From Mytilus galloprovincialis (Eukaryota; Mollusca; Bivalvia; Mytilida; Mytilidae): a DNA stretch of 64,000 nucleotides. Shown piece by piece: positions 36,301 to 48,300 of this stretch (its first letter is position 1; every line of letters starts with the position of its first letter). The stretch is taken from positions 74,498,724 to 74,562,723 of the forward strand of contig NC_134846.1 in NCBI RefSeq assembly GCF_965363235.1, given 5' to 3'. The translations under genes were made by a program, and so were the position numbers. Under the pieces are notes generated by a model. That model was not told where the DNA came from. It searched no databases and worked only from the letters and a program-made list of their open reading frames with translations.

Positions 36301-39300
36301 AGTCTAGATGGTTCTGTAGGAGGGAAGTTCATTATCAAGGCAGTTTGTCTTAGTTGCCGTAAAGCTGGAACATATCTAAAAGGATAATTGTACAAATTTG
36401 AAACATTTGACAAAAAAAAACAGAATGTTTCTCCTTTTTTACTATAAAATTTGGTTATTCACAGCAATGTTAATTTTATTGATCAATATTTGAGTAAACT
36501 TACTATATGAAGTATACTCCACACAACAGATTGCTAATGCAAACAAACATTTGTTCTATCATATTTCCTCAGGAACATCAAAGAACAACTTTGGTGTATG
36601 TTAAATGATATAATTATAGCTGTCAGATGGAATGTAAGAGGAGACAAACCAGAAGTTTAACAGTCTATCTAAGATGTGACATCACTAAGAATTAATAAGC
36701 TATAATTCATGTCGATGTTTCATTTAGAGTGAGAGAGGTCTTTGACCATTCCTTTTCATTTAATATATTTGAATTCAATTACTAGTAATGTTCCTTGATG
36801 CTTGTGTTAAATCATGGTGGTCAAGCTGAAATGGTAAATTCTTCTTTTTCAGAAATACAAATGTTTTACTTTTTGCTGAATTTATTCATTTCTTAATTTG
36901 GCGTATAAATATTCACATACACTTAACTCAGTAAATCAGTTTTCACACATATATATCCAGATTTCACGCCTTTTCTCTTGTCGAGAAAAAAATTTACTGA
37001 TAAGCTAGACACATATATTTTGCATTCATGATAGGTAATTAAATGCAGTTATTTCTTTTTCTGATTTAACATTTTTATATTTGTAGATTTTCTACCATTT
37101 TTCGGAGATCCAGAGATCATGATTTACATGACCAGAGTTGTCACAATTTATTTCTATTAAACTGATCAGTACAATTTCTCATCCCAAATTGCTTTTTGTT
37201 TTATTTATGTATTATTAAGATAATTTTTATGTTTGTATGAGTATAGCGAAGAAGAACATAATTCTTATTTACCATAGGTGAACCTGAAAGAAGGAGAAAT
37301 GTTAATGCTGATCTGAGAGCATATTTTGAAAACCCCTACTAAAATTTTTTTACTAATCTTTTCCTCCAAAAAATACTGTTCAATCTTTATTTTTAAAAAG
37401 TAACCTTATTAGATCAGTGTTTTTGGATAACCAGTAGTATTCAATTACTAATAATTTCATGACACATGTCTTAACTTACTGATCATTACAGATACAGATA
37501 ATAGGTCGTAACAACACTCCACCATCTTTTTTCTTTTTCTTTGTTGCTTGCTCTTCTATTTTCTTGGTAAGATTTATCAACATATTGATGGCTGGCTGAC
37601 AAAACAAAAATATTAAAATTATTGAACTATGAGCACTGCAACAAATATAGTTAAACTTGTAATCAAGCTTCGATTTTGGACTGATATTGTCATGTGAATC
37701 ATAAATAAAAAAAATACATCAATGTCGTTAAATTAATTAAGTAAAAGAGAGGATATCTAAAATATCTTCAAAAAGAAAACTCTTGCACTGTACTTCAGTA
37801 TTTCAAATCAAATGTTTAGGAAACTACTTACTATTCTAAATCAAATGTTTAGACAACTTCTTACTAACATATTATAAATAGTTATTAAGAAAAGTAAATC
37901 TTTTTACTGTCTGTACAATGTTTCCTGCTTGATACCTACCATAAACATCTTTGTTTTTACCTTGAACTTTAAAGCCCATCTTAACTCATTTTATGAAATG
38001 TTTGGTTAAAGCACCTTCAAAGTTGGACATTTTTGATTTTTTTCCTCAGAAGTTTAGGTAGAATATGGTTATATATTTAGCTCTGTAGGTAATTTGAAAG
38101 GCATTTAGGGGGTTTTAAAGATTAACAATATACCTGTGGAGCACCGTCAATTTCATCAATAATTAGACAATTAGGTCTGGGCTCAGCTCCCATTACAGCT
38201 TTCATCTGAGTAGCTGCTTCAATTTTGTTCTTAAATACCTCTGCACTTCTGTCATCACTAAGGAAAAAAAACAAACAAGACATAAAAAAGGTTTACCTTT
38301 TAGTCACAATCAGCTGCAACTATAATATTGATGATATGTCATTCCCAGGTAATGGACTTTGAAATTTGTTTTATTTTATGATCAGTGAACCTATGTAGGT
38401 GAAAAATTCATTTTTCCAATTGTCTTCATAAAGTAAAATGCACTAGTTGTGTTCTTAAGGGATATCAAGTAGGGAAAGTTCCATGAGGTTTACTCAAACA
38501 GACATGTCCAACTCATCCAACAACTTGAACAAGATAAGACATGTCCAATTCATCACAATAACTTGAACAAGAGAAGACATGTCCAACTCATCCAACAACT
38601 AGAACAAGATAAGACATGTCCAACTCATCCAACAACTTGAACAAGATAAGACATGTCCAACTCATCCAATAACTTGAACAAGAGAAGACATGTCCAACTC
38701 ATCCAACAATTTGAACAAGAGAAGACATGTCCAATGCATCCAACAACTGGAACAAGAGAAGACATGTCCAACTCATCCAATAACTTGAACAAGAGAAGAC
38801 ATGTCCAACTCATCCAACAACTTGAACAAGAGAAGACATGTCCAATGCATCCAACAACTGGAACAAGAGAAGACATGTCCAATGCATCCAACAACTTGAA
38901 CAAGAGAAGACATGTCCAACTCATCCAACAACTTGAACATGATAAGACATGTCCAACTCATCGAACAATTTCAACAAGATAAGACATGTCCAACTCATCC
39001 AACAACTTGAACAAGATAAGACATGTCCAACTCATCGAACAATTTTAACAAGATAAGACATGTCCAACTCATCCAACAAGTTGAGCAAGGCAAACAATCA
39101 TTGTATTTTTTACTCATTGCTTGAGCTTAATATTTCTTTTTTCAAAACCATTTTGACAACTTCTAGATTTCCTCTCTAGCTCTATCACAAACAAAACAAA
39201 TAAATTGCCCCTACCTTGCATTGATTTCCACCACATTATAACCAGCATGCTTAGCTACTGTGTGAGCTAATGTTGTTTTACCTAACCCTGGAGGGCCATT

Positions 39301-42300
39301 CAATAGGACTAACTGTAAATGAATATCAATATAAATTATGACAAAACGGAATAAGACGATGCTAGATATGTTCATTATTGAACAGAGTCGTGTGTTAATA
39401 TAAGATACAACCCTTGGCGAAGAAGATTTTTTTTTAAAGTACTGTAAACCAGGAAATTTTCCCGCTGTCTTTATTTCGTGATTTGCCAAGTCAATCTAAA
39501 TTTGCATCGTTTTGAATTCATGATTTTCCAATGTCCCCGGAAAAAATCTTTGATTTTAAAACTGCATATTTGTTTGTTTACTGTTAATTAGTAAACTGTT
39601 TTAACAATGTCTGTCAGTAGTAATCTAAGCCGCAGGGATAAAAGTTAATCAATAAATCCTTTGATCTGTGAGACAGTAACAATCAGTATTTAAATGATTT
39701 ACAGGACTGGTGTACTTTACCTAACTGTAATGTGTGTTGTTTTTACAACAATTCCATCTCTGTCAGAATAAGACTTGACGTAATTTTTAATCCATTTGTC
39801 ATTTTTATAAATAAACGTTATATTACCAAATGTCTGTGTATATAAACTTTTAGAACCAAAGGTCAAGTAGTGTCATTTAAAAAGTTGTTGGTATACATAT
39901 GTCGATGACATATACTATTTCCCCACCATGTGCTTTGAGTAGATTTTGTTCATGACTATACTTTGATATAGGTAAGAAAACACCTTTTCCAGTGAAATAT
40001 TCGCTGTACTTTTATTTTCCGGTACCAACTGCTAACGCGAAAATAGCGAAAATAAAACTACCGCAAAAATTTCCTGGTTTACAGTATATCTATAGATTCT
40101 ATCGTCTAAATATCAATTGCAAAATAGATTTAAACAATGGTTTAGTTGACATGGTTGAAAAGAATATTTGTCCATTTCATATTCACGGTTATAAACATTT
40201 TTCAAACAACATTTACTACTTTCCAATATTTTTGCAAGAAAGTTGATTGATACAATAAAATGTGTACTTTGTATTTATATTAATTTCCCTTGTGTATGCA
40301 TATTAACCCATACATATTTTTTGTTTGTTAGTCAAAAACCTGATTTTTAGATTTGTGATCTAGATCTTACAGTTTGCTTTGGCCTGTTAAGTTTATCCAA
40401 CTCATCTAGCACTTCTATTTGGTTCTTCTTCCATTTCACTTCCTTGACAGGTTTCTTCTTTTCTTTAGCTTTTATAGGCATGTCTTTACCAAAAACAACA
40501 AAGTCCCACAGTTTTATCCAATGTAATAATGTTCTATTTATAGACTGTAACAAAAACATGAGGCAAAATCATAAATATGTATATAAGAGTGAAAACACTT
40601 TTACAGTGCTTGGAATTTCTGATGCAGCCATTATTCTTTAAAACGCAAAACAAATTGAAACACATACTTGTATATCAAAACTTAGAAATGAGGAAAGCAG
40701 AAGAATCGAACTGATTAACACATAAAGAGTATAAAACAGGCTTTTGCTGTGCACTTTTTTCTTCAGAATTTCAAACAAATATAAATCTTGATGTCTCTAA
40801 CAGTAATTTCATAAATTATTGCGTGCCTTTAAATCTATTATTCAATATTAATGCTATGGTGTAACAATTTTACAAATGCTGTATTTACTATTGAAATTTC
40901 AGGAAATGCTGCATAAAAATAAAAAAAAAATTTACACATCGATTAGTGCACAAATAACAACATAGAAATAGGAACCTCATTTATCAACATACTGAGTGTC
41001 ACATGTGGAGCAGGATCCACTCACACTTCCAGAACAACTGATATCACCCCAAGTGTTTTGGTGTGATTCATGTTGCTTGGTCTTACCTTTTCTTCTTATG
41101 CTGATTGTGCCCACTTGTTTATCTTTTCATTGTTTTGTTTTTTTTGCAATTAAAAATGTCAGATTCTCTATACATTTTGTCTTGACTGTCCCTTAGATAT
41201 TGTCAGTCTCTTTTAGACTGATAAAATTGAGAATGGAAATGGGGAGTGTGTCCAAGAGACAACAACCGGATCAAAGAAAAGAAAACAGACAAAGGCCACC
41301 AATGAGTCTTCAACACAGTGAGAAAATCCTGCATGGAAACTACATACATTACTTACTTCTTCACTGAGTAAATCAGTATACTTAAAGGGAGCATACTTTT
41401 CCACCCACAATATCTTTTTACTATCAGATGGGTCTTCATGTGTTTCCATGGTTACATCATCATCACTTTGATCACCATCATCTAAATTTCTGGAAGGTAA
41501 ATGAGTGTTGAAGTGATTAAATGGGTCACAGACTCAAATGACCACATGATGCAGTTTATTTCATGAATTTACAGGTCAGTAAAAATCTGTTGAACTGTTT
41601 GTAATGAGACTTGTTTCTCTTGAAGAAACCAGGAAGAATAAAAATTTCTGTATTTTGTTAACCATTTAAGGTATATCAGCCCTCTTTGAGAAGGGTGAGG
41701 GTCTAAGCAGTAGACCTTGTATACCTGACAAGACTTAAGAACTTTAGTTAGCAAGCTTACATACTTCACCTCCCTTACTTATTTCTTCTTATTATTTCTA
41801 AGAGACATACTAAGCTGTACCATATTAAATGTGTCCTCATAATAGTGAAGTGAATTATTTTTGGAAATAAAGTTCATGCAAAAAGTTGATGACAAAAAGC
41901 AAACTGATAAATAGTAAGAAATTAGTTTAACAACTAAAAACCAAAATCAACTTACAAACATATCAAAAACTATATTTTTCTGCTATTTTGTATCATTGGA
42001 TATAAATATCATTATTGAAGCACCTTGATCTGTTTAAAATATATAAAACAAGAACATGAATATAATGACTTAACATTACCTTCTCATTTGTTGTGTCAAT
42101 TTTGCTGCTTCTTCTAAAAGTCTGTTCTGTCTCTAAATAATAAAATAACATATTCTCTGTGGTAAATCATGTCAAAATTTAAAATACTTCAAAAACACTC
42201 TCTTATTAAATTGCTACATACTTATATTTAAACAGCTTTAAAGAGCAATGCACTTTTAAATTGTAGTTGAACCTGAAAAGCAATACTTAAAGATTGTCTA

Positions 42301-45300
42301 CGGTCTCTTTTTCTGGCAAGATAAAAAGTTTGCATTTCACTTTGACTCTTTTTCTTTTAAATGTATATAATTCAACTACAATAAATTCGGTAGTTACTGC
42401 ACGATTTTTACTATTGTGAATAATGCAATAAGGTAAGTATCCCAATAATTAGAACTTGCATCCGATATCTAAAACCTATATAATTATTCAGATTTTTTTC
42501 TGAAATTGCAATAAATAGTACCCCATTTTTTTCCATTCTTCAAAAATTGCAATCATAAATGCAATCAATAATTTCACAATATGAGGTATAAACTTACTTC
42601 AGTTTCTAACTCATCCTTCATTTGCTCCACTGATACTGTAAGTAGTCTAGTAGACTTGGCATGTTTACCAACTGTATCATACTGTAAATACAAAAGATCA
42701 TAACAGATTAAAAAACATGTTAAATTAAAAAAAAAAAAAAAAAAACATGTTTATCCCTATTTCCATTATTTGTCTGAAATTCACTGACTTAATTCTAGCA
42801 GGTCTTTAGAATTAGGTTTGTATGGCTGAAATATTCAACTGCTTCAACATAAGTTTCAATTGTAACTTACCATTTGCCTCTTAGAAAAAACAGTAAAAAA
42901 TTAATCTCATATTTATTGTAACCAGCCCTGACCTTTTCTAAATCCAAAATGTATTTAAAAAAATCAAAAAAATTAATGCACAACAATGGCTGTTTTAAAA
43001 GCTACTTGTATCAAGTCACTTATGTTACTTTAAGTTTACCAAAAAATTGTCTTTATACATTTTATAGATAATGTTTTAACAATGTAAAATTTGCTTGTAT
43101 CTTATAAATTAAGTATAAATTACTTCTGCATATAATTCCATTTCATCCTTCACATTTAGATAGACAACCTTTCCTTCTGTTCCTCTAGTACTTATAAAAT
43201 TTCCTTGAGGAACCCGAGTGTGCACCCTTTTTCTTTCAAAATCATATCCTGTATAAAAACATAAGTAGAAAATAGAGATTATTTTATTGGTAACATTTTG
43301 TTCATCTCTATAGATTAGTATCTACTGTCACCTTAATTTCTTATTATATATTCTGTAACAACCTTCCTCTTAATTTCAGTCCTGTATTTCTAACATCTTT
43401 TGACTGCTTACAACAATGACAGCCACTTTCATACATTAGTCAGTAAAATATACTTATATTTCATAATTATTTTTTTTAAATTGATACAATTTGTTTTTCC
43501 AACTGCATCCATCAAAATAATAACTCTTTATGCATCAAATTAGAAACCGAAAAGAGTACCAAAGGTTTTACAAACATTCAATGCTACCACAACTTTGATA
43601 AATGCCACTTTATACTAGTATGCTTGTGGCAAAATATAAAGCAAAGGATTTCACAACTTCTAAATATCTCACAAAATCAATCATTTTTAATTTGGCCGTA
43701 AATATTTAAAATAATCAGCTCAGTTGAAATCAAAGATCTCAATATACTTTTGTTTTGAGGCTTGTCTGTAAGGACTATTTTCAGCAGTAAAAGGATAAAG
43801 GCTTGCTGAACCATCTGTTGAAAGATGACAATTTTCTATGAGAATGTTCAAATTGAAACTTCAACTCATCACACAAGAACACATATCAAGAGTCTCAGTG
43901 GCTGAAAGTTGTAAGTGAATATCTTAACAACTTGTTTCACAAAATCAACACTGAAAGCTATTAAGGGTATCAAAACTCACTCAAGTCATTGCAAAAAATT
44001 CCATGGTGTACTGGTAAACCAACAGTTATAAGAGTTTGTTTTAAATATGGCAACTGATAGTAATACTTTAGAAAGGTGTGTTTCTTAAGTCTCTACATAC
44101 ATTTCTTGAAAAAGAAGTTGCTATGTAAGATTATAACAAAACCCATCTCTTCATCAGCATCTATTGGCTTTATTCAGATTTTTACTTTTATAGGATAATA
44201 ACACTGCAGGCCAGTCCATTTTTAATCATTTCTGTTGATGTATAAGCTTAAGATAATACACAATTTGAAAGTAAGCACTGCTATACTGTTTATACAGATA
44301 TTCTTTATTTATATATTAGGAAAAATGTATTTCGTCAAGACAACAGCAATTAAAAAAAATATATTACAATTTCATCTTCTTCTGAAAATTAGGTCTACAT
44401 ATCAGTGAGCCAATAAATTAAAAACTCGAGCTTAGATTATAATATTTTGAGTTCTAAATTCAATATCATTACTGCATGGTAACAATTTCTTTCAACTATA
44501 ATGCTTTCTTTTTTTGTGTGTTTTCAGTAACAAGTTCATGGGTCAAGCCTTTTTTTTTAAAGTTTGTTCTATTGTTGTTTTGTTATACATGTACTACTGT
44601 CCCATGTCAGGGGAGAGTTGGGCACTCACAAATATGATTAAACCTGGATCATTTTTTGTGTGCATGAACCAGGCCTGGAGCCAAAAATCCAGTGATTGTC
44701 ATTAAATGCCGACTGCCATAATTGCTCTTATTTTTTAGAATTCATTAGTAATCGGGTCTTATGCTTTTTGTTTTTAAAATGTTTCATATCTCGTCACCCC
44801 ATTGCCTTACTACACAGTATGGGTTTTGCTCATTGTTTGCAGACTAAACAGGCAGTCCTCAAAAACACTGTTTCATTCAACATCCAAATTGGTCAAGAAA
44901 CACATTTGCTGCTTCTCTGCTAAGTATGTGAAGTAAGAGCAAAGACTGGGTTGCTTTGGAGATAGAATAATTTATCTGTCGGGTTGACATATTTTCCTGC
45001 AGACCTTGTAAACTAGCACATTCAAATGTTGGATTAGCGTATTCTTCTACTGCAAAGCAGGGCTCATATCACAGTAAAATGTTCTTGTCCTGATATGCAT
45101 GTTATAATTTGTCACTGGATGATCAATACCAAACCATCATCATCTATGAAATCCATTTGAGGCCAAAAATGAGATTTCTTTTCTTAAAGAATAATTTGAT
45201 AGTCTTTTTATATGACTTCATTCCTGATCTTTTATCTATAACTAAATTATAAGAAATAATTCTGTTGACAATTTACAAAGCAAATGTTCATATGTCTCAT

Positions 45301-48300
45301 TGGTTTGTGTGTGTTAGTAATTCTTTCCTATAATTTATACAAAGCAGTTACAAACAGTAACAAGTTTGTGAAAAGATTTTATTGAAATTCTCAAAACTTT
45401 AGGGAATGTTTGGATGCTTAAATTTAAATACAAAACATTTTTGGGGAAAAATTATACACAAGTCAGAAAGACGATTGGTTTAATTTTAAAAATTGATACA
45501 AGCATACATATGATTTTCATTAGTGTTGGATCACAGGCTAATTAGGAAGAAGGGTACACTTTCCTGTAAGGGTTTACATACTTTTCATTTGATCTAGATA
45601 TTTTCAACATTGGCAATCATAACAAGTCTCATTATTTTTAAATGGAAATTCTAAAAACCTTGTAATAAAAACATTAGTTTTCAGATTTAAAATATGGCGA
45701 GTTAAGCTCTCCAACAAACTTCTATTTTCTAGTGAATGTCATACTAATATGATTAACTTAATAACCATCGTCCACTTGGTCATGTACATCATCTAGGTGA
45801 CTGTGGAGTGTTCTATTTCTTAAATTCACAATTTTATCAGCTGTCGTTGGTGACGATGGCGGTGTGATGTCATCGGCATCCATATCTGGGAGTCGGGAAA
45901 ATCCATTCACTCTCTGGCGCTTACTCTGTGGACCTATCAATCAGAAACAGAAAAATTTCAATTAGCTTTACATTATTCTTTAGTAAAAATATAGAAATAT
46001 ATATATAAATTTATCTCATTTGGCCTTTCTATCGTAATACTGATAAAATTGACAGAAAACATGGGTTTTTATTCTTGTATTTCAAATATTTTAGCATCAG
46101 CATCAAAGCCAGGACACGTCAGTTTGCATTTCTGTCTCTATGTAATTAATTATTCAAAGTTTGATGTGCATGACAGAATTTTGTCATCTCTGTTGAATAC
46201 AGTTGGGTGATTTTCAGTATTTTACACAACTGGATCTCTTATGAGAAAAATAGCAGCATAATGTAACCTGAATAAAGAGCTTGTTCTGCAGGTTAGCTGC
46301 CTAATTTGACATTATTGTCTTATCTCCTTTTCAACATTGACATATTGATATTCATGATATTTCTTAATATATTGTACCTATATCTACCATATCAGCAGTA
46401 TGGTTAGTTTCTTCTTCTGTGTGTCCATTTTCATTGCTGCGTATTCTTTTGTCTCTCCTACCTGTTTTGCATGGTGTTTCAGACTCATTCCGCACCCTTT
46501 GCTTTATCACAGAGCCATCTGATAAATCAAGAGGACTGTCTAATGGAGTCATAAGACTATCATTTAACTCATCTAAAAGACTACTTTTTCGAACAGGTGT
46601 ACAGAAATTAAGAGAGCGTTTTGGCTTTGGTGGTGAAGATTCTGGTCCAGCTAAAAATTAGAAAGTAAGAGATTTTTTCATTCTGGAATTTTTGCTGTGT
46701 TCAAATAATTCTTGAGCAAAATAAACATTCAAAAAATTCATAAGGGTTCCACGGAACCCAGTGTCTCGCCTACTTTTGCTGTTAATCGCAGACTCAACAA
46801 AAATGAGGAAAAACATCAATAAAAATTTCCCTCTCGATACTGTCTTTTGATTGACAGAAGCTTCCAAGTTTGGTAAAAAAATCCAGGATAGTTTATGAAT
46901 CTAATAAATGTTTTATAAACTTTAACTGCAGACTGTATGTAATGTTAACTGGAAGAAAAACTAAGTCCATTTATAAGTAAAATACGGAAAAAGTGAATTT
47001 TTTTTTAAACAAAATTTACTTCTGAATAATATCTTATGATCAGAAACAAGCTTTTGTCTAAGTTTGGTAGAAATCCAGGATAGTTTAAGAACATTATAAA
47101 AATTTTAAAAACTTAAACCACAGAGTGAATGTTTTGTTTCTAGCAAAAAAATTAAGTCCATTTATAAGTAAAATACGGAAAAAGTGAATTTTTTTTAAAC
47201 AAAATTTTCTTCTTGACACTATCTTATGATCATAAACAAGCTTCTGTCCAAGTTTGGTACAAATCAAGGTTAGTTTATGAAAGTTATTAAAATTTTTAAA
47301 ACTTTAACCACAGAGTGAATGTAATGTTTCCTCGCAGAAAAACTATGTCCATTTATAAGTAAAATACGGAAAAAGTGAATTTTTTTTAAACAAAATTTTC
47401 TTCTTGATACTATCTTATGATCATAAACAAGCTTCTGTCCAAGTTTGGTACAAATCAAGGATAGTTTATGAAAGTTATTAAAATTTTAAAAACTTTAACC
47501 ACAGAGTGAATGTAATGTTTCCTCGCAGAAAAACTAAGTCCATTTATAAGTAAAATACAGAAAAAATGGAATTTTATTTTTACAAAATTTACTTCTGGAT
47601 ACTTTCTTATGATCATAAACAAGCTTCTGTTTAAGTTTGGTAGAAATTCAGTATAGTTTAAGAAAGTTATTAAAATTTCAAAAACTTTAACCACAGAGTG
47701 AATATTTGTGGACGCCGCCGACGACAACACCGACGACAGAATGTAGGATCGCTTAGTCTCGCTTTTTCGACTGAAGTCGAAGTCTCGACAAAAACAAGCA
47801 GTTGATGACCATGCAAAGTCTGCTAATCACAAGGAAGCCATAGTTTGACTATGATAATGTGACAATGCTTTCCTTTGTAGTATTGAACCTTTTAGTACAA
47901 TTTTAGAGAGATCCATACACTTAAACACAACTTACAAATGTATTGTCATGATCGTTTGGAAACTAGAAACATCCTTCTTTTTGGCCCTTTTTTTGCCCTC
48001 CAATTCCTACATTTTTTGGGCAATTAACCCAAAACCTAATCCCAGCATCCCCTTTGTTATATGGTACATTGTGGTACAATTTCAGAGAGATCATTACAAT
48101 AACACACAAGTTATTGTCTGGAAACTAGAAAAATGTTTGTTTTGGTCCCTTTTTGGTCCTTTATTCCTAAACTTTGGCCCCATAACCCCTAAAATGAATC
48201 CAAACCTATTACTTGTGGTTTTAAACATTGCAGTATAATTTCAGAGCAATTTAAATACTTGTGCACAAGTTATTATCCTGAAAATGGAAAAATTCTTGTT

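Noticed and set aside
38625..38982. Overlapping open frames of 99 and 109 residues on opposite strands
   Set aside because: Both are generated by the 37-bp minisatellite in CHTF18 intron 9; residue patterns repeat with the array.
47455..47730. 91-residue and similar minus-strand frames at 47.2-47.7 kb
   Set aside because: They translate the 191-bp tandem units of element A6.
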